DNA of 11,667 bases from Acidobacteriota bacterium (GTDB lineage Bacteria; Acidobacteriota; Terriglobia; Terriglobales; Acidobacteriaceae): assembly GCA_021810735.1 (NCBI GenBank), contig JAJZIF010000073.1, forward strand, positions 1-11,667. Reading direction: 5' to 3'. The stretch's first letter is position 1. The number at the start of each line of letters is the position of its first letter. A program made the position numbers and the translations under genes. Of this stretch, positions 5,372 to 11,667 are shown piece after piece. The notes below the pieces were generated by a model that saw only the letters and a list, made by a program, of their open reading frames with translations, was not told where the DNA came from and made no database searches.

Positions 5372-7999
5372 TTATAGGGCTGCTTCAATCCGATACGATT
5401 CTCCTGGCTGCGTTTCGAATGAATACACACCGTCATTGCGCGCAACATCTACGGCCTTACCATCTCGAATCCGTGTCACTCGAATGGACGATTCCTTCCA
5501 CGGCCCTGCGAGACGAACTGGTCTGCCCTTCTCGCTAAGGAGCGAAACATGAGTGACTCTACCGCTCTCATATGTGGCGCTGATGAGAAAGGCGCCTGCC
5601 GCCCGCAGATTCTGAAACCGTGCCGAACTAAGTCCCTGGGCATTCGGGAATAGTCGGATCGTTCCTGAATAGCTTTGCAACATGCACTCATTCAAAACCG
5701 CCGGCAGCGCGAAATTCTCACACCACACACCCATCCGCATCATGAAATCGAAATTCATGCTTTCTGCGTAACGTCCTCCAGCCTGTCTTACTCGGTCATT
5801 CGCTATGCCATCCGGCAGGCTGCAGTACGCTACTTGCTCCTTAAACCAGTCAAAGTCCAGGATCCCAAGCCTCGCGCGAATCAGGGGTTGAAACACCAGG
5901 TCATTACCACCCTCAAGACGAACGGTTTTTGCTGTGCGAATTGCAATGTCCAAGTCCGGCGACTTGCTTCCAATACCAATTTCCTCCCCCGGAAAAACGG
6001 GTGCAAGAGTAATGGGCACGTTGTAGACATGCTCCAACGGCGCATTAAGCACATCCAGCCAGACTTCTCCGTAAGGGCCGTCAGCCTTGGGATACGCTGC
6101 GAGATTCTGTTCAATCTCCTTCCAGCGTTTCGCATCGCTTTCATCCACGCCAAGAACCTGGGAGGCCTCGACCATCGCTCGCATCAGAAACTTGGTTAAG
6201 GCAAGATCGAGAATGCAATCCTTATTCAGTCGCTGATTAACCGTAAATCCCCAGTTCTCGGACGAGACAGTAGGAACGATGTGAAACTTGTTATCCGGTC
6301 CCTTTGTGACGTACGCTGTCAGAAACTCTGCTGCCGCCCGTAATAACGGGTACACCCGTCGTAAGTACGTTTCATCCTGCGTATACAGGTACTGCCACCA
6401 TAGGGCTTGCACCGTCCATGGCGTCATGCTCACTTGGTATCCCCATGGCGGGACAGGATAAGCCACACTTTGATTCGGGACGGGATAAGACGATATCGGA
6501 AAGAAAGCACCTGGAAGCTTGTACTTATCCTTTGCGAATTTCTCAGCGATTGGCATAAGGTTTTCGCACAGTTCCACGTACGGTAGGTTCATATCAGCAT
6601 GATTGCTGGAGAATATACCCCAATACACCTGCTGGCAGTTGTAGTCCAGATGATAGTCGCTGTGCCAGGCTGTGCCGATGTCGCCGCTATGCCAATTTGC
6701 AAAGAGTCCCGGCGCCGTCCGATGCTTTCTTAGGCAGCAGGCAAGAAAATATTGGTTGTGATACCAGATTCGCTCGAGCTGTTTGTCTTCCAGTTCAATG
6801 GCAGACTGGGACCAGTAGTCCCGCCAGTTCCCTTGTGAATCCTTTTGGACCGCCTCAAAGCTGCGCGAGACAACATCAGCCAGTTCCTTGTCGACGTATG
6901 CCGAAGTATTCAATTCTTCGGGGCCATACTGGATATCTTGCGGAATCGACACCCAATTCTTCTGGTGGATGGAGGAATCCTCTTTCTCCCGTTTACGCAA
7001 AAGCAGATCACGCGGAGTCGCAATCAATGCGTCGATCCGAAATGGCTGTGCCGTCTTGGAACTCAGAATGACGTCGGTTGTGCGTTCCCCTTTGTTGATA
7101 GACCAATTGCCGGTAATACGCCCCTTGAGCGAGAAATTTCTGTCTTTCGCAGATTCTGGAGGAAAGGGCTGCGATTTTGTTGGTCCGATCGCCGGAAAAT
7201 GCTGGTGGCAAGTAAACGTAACGTGCTTCGCCCCCGCGTGGGTTGCAACCTCTGGCAGCGGGAGAATCGCGTGATCGACCGCTTGATCTGAATCCACAGC
7301 TGGAATGTAGAAAACGGACCCTAGCGGAATATCATCCGCGCTATGCGCGCACACCGCTCCTGTAGTCCAATCCACAAAGCCGGCAATTTGCGCAGCACGC
7401 GCCCGCTGACGCAGCGATTCAATTTCAAGGTCCACTTGAAATAAGCCGTTTGCGGGATTCAGCGAATAACTCTTCACGCGTACCCAACGCGGGTCCCAGT
7501 TCATCCAAAGCGTGCCACACGGCCACGGACGCGGCCAATTTTTACTGTAGGAGCGACTCACCGTCTCTGTGTAGTGCCGGAATACTTCGGTGTGGCTTTC
7601 GAGATAAAGCATATCCGGCTTGCCCATCCGGATCGCCTCCTCGCTGGCCAGTTTCCATAGCTGGAGAAGCTGATCGAATGGCAACACTGAGTCCACTGGA
7701 TCTTCACTCACGCGAATATCCCAGCAGTCGCTCTTTGCAATGTGCAATCCAAGCGCATCCGGGCGTACCTCCGCGCATACGCCCACATCTCCGTTGCCGA
7801 GCAGCATGCCTTCAAAAAACGATGGTCCCGGAAGATTCCACTCCATCATGTGGCGCGCTGCAATGGAAAACGCGTCCAGCTTCTGACCACGCGGAGTCGA
7901 GGTAGTCCTTGTCTCTGCGTTTGCACTGCGCAGGCCCTGCGCAACTGCCGCAGACGCCAGAGTAGAAGTCTGCAGAAATTCTCTCCGCGTTGTTTTCAT
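5372..7999 (-). CDS. Tat-exported glycoside hydrolase, GH95-like (alpha-L-fucosidase/galactosidase clan fold)
   Basis: Probably cleaves an alpha-linked L-sugar or related residue outside the cytoplasm. The 875-aa protein begins with a Tat signal (RREFLQ at residues 5-10, hydrophobic run to about 20, AxA-type site near 26-28). An N-terminal beta domain follows, with EGMLLGNGDVGV (63-74), the motif typical of GH95/DUF5703 proteins. An (alpha/alpha)6 barrel region runs from about 370 to 790. WHSDYHLDYNCQQVYW (445-460) aligns by eye with the GH95 segment holding the two water-activating Asn residues; here the first is Asp452 and the second Asn454. PTVSSEN (576-582) matches the GH95 PSxSPEN motif, making E581 the likely general acid. 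The usual HRHxSHLxGLxPG is altered to HVYNVPITLAPVFPG (657-671). The C-terminus has SGTIRLFPN then a beta domain. GGGGAG precedes the ATG. Exact substrate is unknown. Confidence 0.84.
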   Translation of the reverse strand: MKTTRREFLQTSTLASAAVAQGLRSANAETRTTSTPRGQKLDAFSIAARHMMEWNLPGPSFFEGMLLGNGDVGVCAEVRPDALGLHIAKSDCWDIRVSEDPVDSVLPFDQLLQLWKLASEEAIRMGKPDMLYLESHTEVFRHYTETVSRSYSKNWPRPWPCGTLWMNWDPRWVRVKSYSLNPANGLFQVDLEIESLRQRARAAQIAGFVDWTTGAVCAHSADDIPLGSVFYIPAVDSDQAVDHAILPLPEVATHAGAKHVTFTCHQHFPAIGPTKSQPFPPESAKDRNFSLKGRITGNWSINKGERTTDVILSSKTAQPFRIDALIATPRDLLLRKREKEDSSIHQKNWVSIPQDIQYGPEELNTSAYVDKELADVVSRSFEAVQKDSQGNWRDYWSQSAIELEDKQLERIWYHNQYFLACCLRKHRTAPGLFANWHSGDIGTAWHSDYHLDYNCQQVYWGIFSSNHADMNLPYVELCENLMPIAEKFAKDKYKLPGAFFPISSYPVPNQSVAYPVPPWGYQVSMTPWTVQALWWQYLYTQDETYLRRVYPLLRAAAEFLTAYVTKGPDNKFHIVPTVSSENWGFTVNQRLNKDCILDLALTKFLMRAMVEASQVLGVDESDAKRWKEIEQNLAAYPKADGPYGEVWLDVLNAPLEHVYNVPITLAPVFPGEEIGIGSKSPDLDIAIRTAKTVRLEGGNDLVFQPLIRARLGILDFDWFKEQVAYCSLPDGIANDRVRQAGGRYAESMNFDFMMRMGVWCENFALPAVLNECMLQSYSGTIRLFPNAQGLSSARFQNLRAAGAFLISATYESGRVTHVSLLSEKGRPVRLAGPWKESSIRVTRIRDGKAVDVARNDGVYSFETQPGESYRIEAAL

Positions 8000-8067
8000 T
8001 AAGCTCTCCCCAAACTGATCTTGCCGCTTGCGAAAACTGCCCTTGCGGCGCGGCCGAAGCGGCGGCG

Positions 8068-8517
8068 TCAGTTCTGTTGCCGGCGAGTCACCATCAGCAG
8101 ATGTTCACACGCCAATACAACTTCCTCCCGCTGGTTGAGCGCTTCGCATAACTCCACAACAATTCCATGCCGCGGTGACCTAGGAGAATCCCGCTTTCCC
8201 TTAATTGTCAGCCGCACATGCAAGGTATCACCTATATAGACGGGTTTAATAAATCGAAGTCGGTCATATCCATAGCTGAAAGCTTCGGGATTCACCTCGC
8301 CAGCCGTCATTCCCACGGCGACACTGAATATCAGAGTGCCATGCGCCATGCGTTGGCCAAAGGGCTGCGTTTTGCACCACTCTGCGTCCATGTGGTGAGG
8401 ATAGAAATCTCCGGTTTGTCCCGCGTGCAGAACAATGTCCGTTTCCGTAATCGTCCGTCCCAGCGTCTCTCGTGACGCGCCGATCTCATAATCTTCAAAA
8501 TGCCTGTTCGCGCTCAT
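8068..8517 (-). CDS. MaoC-family (R)-specific enoyl-CoA hydratase-like dehydratase
   Basis: Single hot-dog-fold protein of 149 aa, the usual length for MaoC-like hydratases, which add water to or remove it from enoyl/hydroxyacyl-CoA thioesters in the cytoplasm. The hydratase-2 motif is visible as [13 protein letters not shown] (35-47), with candidate catalytic D37 and H42; the Asn of the classic DxNPxH is Tyr here. [15 protein letters not shown] (55-69) and the [21 protein letters not shown] strand pair are also typical. Its ATG lies 23 nt inside the end of the IclR gene, so the two are cotranscribed. A 68-nt GC-rich spacer with only weak hairpins separates it from the glycosidase. Its substrate is not evident; a CoA-linked step in breakdown of the imported compound is a guess from context. 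Confidence 0.9.
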   Translation of the reverse strand: MSANRHFEDYEIGASRETLGRTITETDIVLHAGQTGDFYPHHMDAEWCKTQPFGQRMAHGTLIFSVAVGMTAGEVNPEAFSYGYDRLRFIKPVYIGDTLHVRLTIKGKRDSPRSPRHGIVVELCEALNQREEVVLACEHLLMVTRRQQN

Positions 8518-9319
8518 AACTCAATCCCATGGCTGCCGTGATGCGGCTCGCACAATCCTGCAGCGCGTCCACTATCCGGTTCACGCCAGCCTTATCTTTC
8601 ACGCTACCGAGGCACGCAACGGCCAGCGCAGCGATAGAACCCACGGCCGGATTCCCCACAAGTACGGCAATGTCCCGCATCCCGGCCCTTTCCTCGCTAA
8701 AGGAGACCGCATACCGGTTCCTTCGTATATTCTTCAACTCTTCGTGAAATGCCTCTCGCTTAGCCTTCGAGAGTTTGATGTAGCCCTCATCGTTTGCGAG
8801 ATAATCGTCCAGATCCTCGGGATTCAAATAAGCCAGCAGAAGCCGGCCCGAGTTCGTTGCCACGGGTGAAAATTGGCCCCCAACCTGGTGTGCGAAACGC
8901 ACGCGCAACGGGCTGGCGACGTCCATCAGAACCACGAGCCGCCCATGATTCAGCACGCTCAAGTGAACGGACTCGCGCGACGAATCCGCCAACTCCCGCA
9001 TGAAACGTCCGGAAACGCGCACTAAATGCTCGACCGGGGGATACGAATGCGATAATTCAAGCAATTTCAATGACAGACTATACTGACCGGAGACCAGATC
9101 CCGCGTTACATACATGCGGCGCTCCAGCCGGTTAAGCAAACGAAATACTGCACTCGGCGTCTGCCCGATGGAGCGTGCGATATCACTAAGCGAGAGTGGC
9201 GACCCCGTGGCGGCCAAAGCCTCCAGAACATCCAGTCCTTTATCCAGTGCCGGAACGGAATACTCCGGTCGAGATTTTTGGGGCGGGGCATTGCGCCTGC
9301 GAGATTGCTTTGTTGTCAT
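8495..9319 (-). CDS. IclR-family transcriptional regulator
   Basis: Regulator that usually controls neighbouring catabolic genes in response to a small acid or sugar-derived ligand. The 274-aa form starts [14 protein letters not shown] and has a basic linker, an N-terminal winged HTH at about 20-82 ([39 protein letters not shown]), and the C-terminal GAF-like ligand domain at 95-265 ([39 protein letters not shown]). The frame is open 38 codons further up to 9433, but that part would overlap the symporter gene and does not look like IclR, so the ATG at 9319, 14 nt after the symporter stop, is chosen even though its ribosome site is weak. Likely controls this sugar cluster. No operator can be assigned in the window. 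Confidence 0.93.
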   Translation of the reverse strand: MTTKQSRRRNAPPQKSRPEYSVPALDKGLDVLEALAATGSPLSLSDIARSIGQTPSAVFRLLNRLERRMYVTRDLVSGQYSLSLKLLELSHSYPPVEHLVRVSGRFMRELADSSRESVHLSVLNHGRLVVLMDVASPLRVRFAHQVGGQFSPVATNSGRLLLAYLNPEDLDDYLANDEGYIKLSKAKREAFHEELKNIRRNRYAVSFSEERAGMRDIAVLVGNPAVGSIAALAVACLGSVKDKAGVNRIVDALQDCASRITAAMGLSYEREQAF

Positions 9320-9333
9320 TTCCGTATCCAGAA

Positions 9334-10350
9334 TTATCCGTTTTGGGCAATTGCCGTGACCATCAAGGCAGCAAAAATTGCGAGACTTCCAATGCAAAGA
9401 TATATCTTTGATCGGTTCTCCGCACCTTTCCACTCACCTGTCAAAAAACCAGCCGCACTACTGCTAAGGATCATCGCACCAATGAAAAGCGGCCACCCAG
9501 TCACAGTGCCGACGTTCTGCTCGCCTAGACCATATAGCATGAGCCCTCCGTACCAGAACACTCCCATCAGAAGGCCAAAGCCCCAATGACTGGCCGTGGA
9601 TTCTGCAATGTAAAGGGAACCTGTCTTGTTGCTTCGCAGTTTGTATCCGCAGTAGACAATATTGGGGAACGCCCCACCCGTTGTCAAAAGCGCCAGGACA
9701 TCGTTCGAGGCCCATACCGGATTCACGCCGGCCTTCAGCGTCGTATCCACGACAGGGCTGCTGAAAGCAATGGCGTCGCTCAGCAGAGATGATAGAACGC
9801 CCGCAGCAATCGCGATCACTAGTCCAGCTAGGAAATGCCGACCCTCTCGATGTCCGGCACTCGCCGAGGCCAGATCCCTATCCCGCATCGCCCCAGCGGC
9901 GGAAACAATGACAACTCCCGTAAGCATAATGATCGTGCTGATCAGGTAGAGCACGCTCTGCTCGCTTTCCATACCATGCCGGTTTTGGAAAACGAACGGG
10001 ACCAGTGATCCTAGCAGCGAACTTAAGCCCAAAACGATCGCGAATGCCAACCCGATTCCCAGGATCCTGAAAGCAATGCCGACCAACGTGGCGCCTATCC
10101 CCCACCCCACTCCGCAGATAATCACAATAGCCAGGATTCCAGCTGGGCTGGAACGGTAAATTTCCAGCCAGTGCGGGATAGTCAGTGCCGTAACGATCCA
10201 CGGCATAATCACAAGTCCGCTGACAGCGAACACAAGCCAGATGTTTTCATGCTGCCATCGGCTCGCGTACTTCATGGGCACAGCAAATGCGCCTTGCATC
10301 GCGCCGCCCATCACAGCGAGCATTGCTCCCAGCCACAATGCTTCGGTCAT
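9334..10350 (-). CDS. RhaT-family sugar/proton symporter (L-rhamnose transporter-like)
   Basis: Inner-membrane secondary transporter of 338 aa with about ten hydrophobic helices; E. coli RhaT has 344. Family resemblance is seen in the first helices (GGAMQGAFAVPMKYASRWQ, then WLVFAVSGLVIMPWIVTAL, matching RhaT's ETMW...SWIILPW region). It is also seen in GVGWGIGATLVGIAFRILG with the following G-rich helix, and in a C-terminal segment ending FLTGEWKGA. The start overlaps the upstream gene's stop as ATGA, and the stop is 14 nt from the IclR start, so it sits mid-operon. L-rhamnose or another deoxy-/uronic-type sugar is the likely cargo. Specificity cannot be read from sequence, and no rhamnose catabolic enzymes (RhaA, RhaB, RhaD) are in the window. 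Confidence 0.86.
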   Translation of the reverse strand: MTEALWLGAMLAVMGGAMQGAFAVPMKYASRWQHENIWLVFAVSGLVIMPWIVTALTIPHWLEIYRSSPAGILAIVIICGVGWGIGATLVGIAFRILGIGLAFAIVLGLSSLLGSLVPFVFQNRHGMESEQSVLYLISTIIMLTGVVIVSAAGAMRDRDLASASAGHREGRHFLAGLVIAIAAGVLSSLLSDAIAFSSPVVDTTLKAGVNPVWASNDVLALLTTGGAFPNIVYCGYKLRSNKTGSLYIAESTASHWGFGLLMGVFWYGGLMLYGLGEQNVGTVTGWPLFIGAMILSSSAAGFLTGEWKGAENRSKIYLCIGSLAIFAALMVTAIAQNG

Positions 10351-11612
10351 GCCCAGGCCTTGTCACCGTCTTCAACGGCGCGTGCCATCCTCTGTGCTCT
10401 TTCCGTAATGGCGGCGATCGGTTCCTTGGTCTGGATTGTGTCAAGCATCATTCGGTCGATCACCCCGGCCAGTTTCGACCAATTGGTCATACGCGGTAGA
10501 TCACGGGCGTTTTCGTGCAGTTCCTCAAGCAGGTGGTAGTAAGGAATCACTGCATTCACCTGCTCATCAGCCCACGTGGATTTGCGGCAGCCGATGCCAC
10601 CCTTTAAGGTCAGCAACTTATCCATTTCACGGCCGGTACAATGTGCAAGAAACCTCCACGCCACATCCCGGTGCGGGCTGCCCGCAGAGATTCCCACAAT
10701 CCAATATGCATTCAGAGAAATACCCTGACCATTATCCGAAGGTATCGCGGCTATCGCTGTCTTTCCTTTCACCTGCGATTCGGCAATCGTCTCCGACATC
10801 GCCGCAAAACCAAACCAGTTCACCATCATCGCCACTTCCCCAGAGGCAAACGCCAGTCCAGACTTGACGGAATCAAATGTTGCGGAATCGGGATGAATCG
10901 CGCTCGCGTCATGAAAAATAGAGCGATAGTATTCCAGCGCTGCTCTCGCCATCGGCGTATCCAACAACGTCCTTCCATCTGCGCTGAATAATTCCCCTCC
11001 TCGACTCCATAGCTGAAGACAAAAGTCATATACGGTGTTGTGACCATCCGGATAACCGGCAAACACCGTGCCGTAAAGGCCGTCATCGGGCCGCGTAAAA
11101 AAGCGCGCCACCCGCCGAAACTCCTCCCATCCGCGCGGCACAGTCAGGCGCTCCCCAAAGCTCTCCTTATATCGCGCCCGCTCTGCTTCGTCTTCGAAGA
11201 GATCCTTTCGATAAATCAGGCACTCCGGCCCGTCATGATAGGGCATGCCCAGCACTCGATCGTCAAAGCGCTGCAGCCGCAACAGCGATTCTGAATACCC
11301 GTCGGCATAACCATCAGGCGGAGTCGATGCAAGATACGGCGCCAAATCCACCAGCCCTTGCAAAGCGTTCGCTTCCGCAAGCCAGTCTGTACTGACCATC
11401 ACAAGATCGTAGATTCCACCAGCGAGACCATCTTCCAGAAAGAGCTGCCGATGCAGCGGCTCCAGCTCCAAAGCCACAGGCTCCAATTTGAGCCCTGTCT
11501 TTGCCGCGGCGTCGAATGACTGCCACTGCTTGGGAATAGCGGACTCAAACGGACCGAACTTTCGAATCGCAACCCGAAAGGTCCTGCTCCGACCGTCACC
11601 CTGCTCATGCAT
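10347..11612 (-). CDS. Family-1-type extracellular solute-binding-like protein without a signal peptide
   Basis: The 421-aa protein resembles carbohydrate ABC-transporter binding proteins. It has an N-lobe with YDLVMVSTDWLAEANALQGLVDLAPYL (about 68-94) and RVLGMPYHDGPECLIYRKDLFEDE (about 119-142). Further on come GWEEFRRVARFFT, FASGEVAMMVNWFGFAAMS (about 255-273) and the hinge-like SLNAYWIVGISAGSPHRDVAWRFLAHCT. These normally act outside the membrane, but here the N-terminus (MHEQGDGRSRTFRVAIRKFG) is polar and the binding fold starts at once, with no signal or lipobox. The ATG at 11612 is backed by GGAGAAGG 6-10 nt upstream; the frame stays open to the window edge but adds only polar/basic residues. 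No ABC permease or ATPase is present, and it is coupled by ATGA to the RhaT-like symporter. A cytoplasmic sugar-binding or sensing role is possible. Confidence 0.82.
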   Translation of the reverse strand: MHEQGDGRSRTFRVAIRKFGPFESAIPKQWQSFDAAAKTGLKLEPVALELEPLHRQLFLEDGLAGGIYDLVMVSTDWLAEANALQGLVDLAPYLASTPPDGYADGYSESLLRLQRFDDRVLGMPYHDGPECLIYRKDLFEDEAERARYKESFGERLTVPRGWEEFRRVARFFTRPDDGLYGTVFAGYPDGHNTVYDFCLQLWSRGGELFSADGRTLLDTPMARAALEYYRSIFHDASAIHPDSATFDSVKSGLAFASGEVAMMVNWFGFAAMSETIAESQVKGKTAIAAIPSDNGQGISLNAYWIVGISAGSPHRDVAWRFLAHCTGREMDKLLTLKGGIGCRKSTWADEQVNAVIPYYHLLEELHENARDLPRMTNWSKLAGVIDRMMLDTIQTKEPIAAITERAQRMARAVEDGDKAWA

Positions 11613-11667
11613 CAGTCGCCTTCTCCGTATCTGAGTTTTCTTCTCGTAGCGAAAACTCTTCGATGAT
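11605..11667 (-). CDS. C-terminal tail of an unidentified gene entering from the right edge
   Basis: Twenty codons plus TGA are visible (IIEEFSLREENSDTEKATDA), a charged tail with no recognisable motif. The stop lies 8 nt inside the start of the binding-protein gene, in a different frame, which is the same overlapping style as the rest of this operon and is the main reason to believe it. Nothing can be said about function. It could also be an open stretch without a gene. Confidence 0.45.
   Translation of the reverse strand: MIEEFSLREENSDTEKATDA

Noticed and set aside
8000..8067. Possible terminator between the MaoC and glycosidase genes
   Set aside because: GC-rich short inverted repeats (GCCG-CTT-CGGC) are present, but no T-run follows and the stems are weak, so it is treated as an intra-operon spacer.
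9320..9433. 38-codon N-terminal extension of the IclR ORF
   Set aside because: It overlaps the 3' end of the symporter gene in another frame, has no IclR-like sequence, and the internal ATG at 9319 fits the family start.

Overview
All supported genes lie on the minus strand, so transcription runs from the right edge to the left edge. The window shows two functional blocks separated by a gene-free stretch (4935-5371). Base composition is moderate GC with mixed codon use. The gene content (a Kdp system whose sensor kinase lacks the usual cytoplasmic N-terminal domain, a Tat-exported GH95-like glycosidase, and a RhaT/IclR/MaoC sugar cluster) suggests a soil-type heterotroph, most likely Acidobacteriota. 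That placement is inference from gene style; no rRNA or marker gene is present.

Block 1 (right, 11667 to 5372) looks like one carbohydrate-use operon. In transcription order it holds the C-terminal tail of an unidentified gene, a family-1-type solute-binding protein without a signal peptide, a RhaT-family sugar/proton symporter, an IclR-family regulator, a MaoC-type hydratase, and a large Tat-exported GH95-like glycoside hydrolase. Several junctions overlap (8 nt, 4 nt, 23 nt) and the widest gap is 68 nt. A plausible job is release of a deoxy-sugar such as L-rhamnose or L-fucose outside the cytoplasm, uptake by the symporter and IclR control. The substrate and the role of MaoC are inferred, not shown.

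Block 2 (left, 4934 to 1) is a high-affinity potassium uptake (Kdp) locus in the order kdpD-kdpE-(two unknown ORFs)-(27-codon membrane ORF)-kdpF-kdpA, with kdpA cut by the window edge. The regulators come first, and KdpD is a short form with DUF4118, GAF-like and kinase domains only. Between kdpE and kdpF sit two unrecognised ORFs (155 and 142 aa) and a second 27-aa single-helix protein next to KdpF. Successive stop codons are embedded in the next gene's Shine-Dalgarno sequence, which points to stepwise translational coupling down to kdpA.

Two AT-rich sites, one upstream of kdpD (5005-5021) and one between kdpE and the unknown ORFs (2581-2608), share the 14-nt pattern TTA.GTGA.GTTTAT. Both contain TTTAT-like hexamers phased at exactly 11 bp, the arrangement of the E. 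coli KdpE operator. They are the best candidates for KdpE-controlled promoters of kdpDE and of the downstream kdp genes. No RNA genes, CRISPR arrays, insertion sequences or convincing rho-independent terminators were seen.
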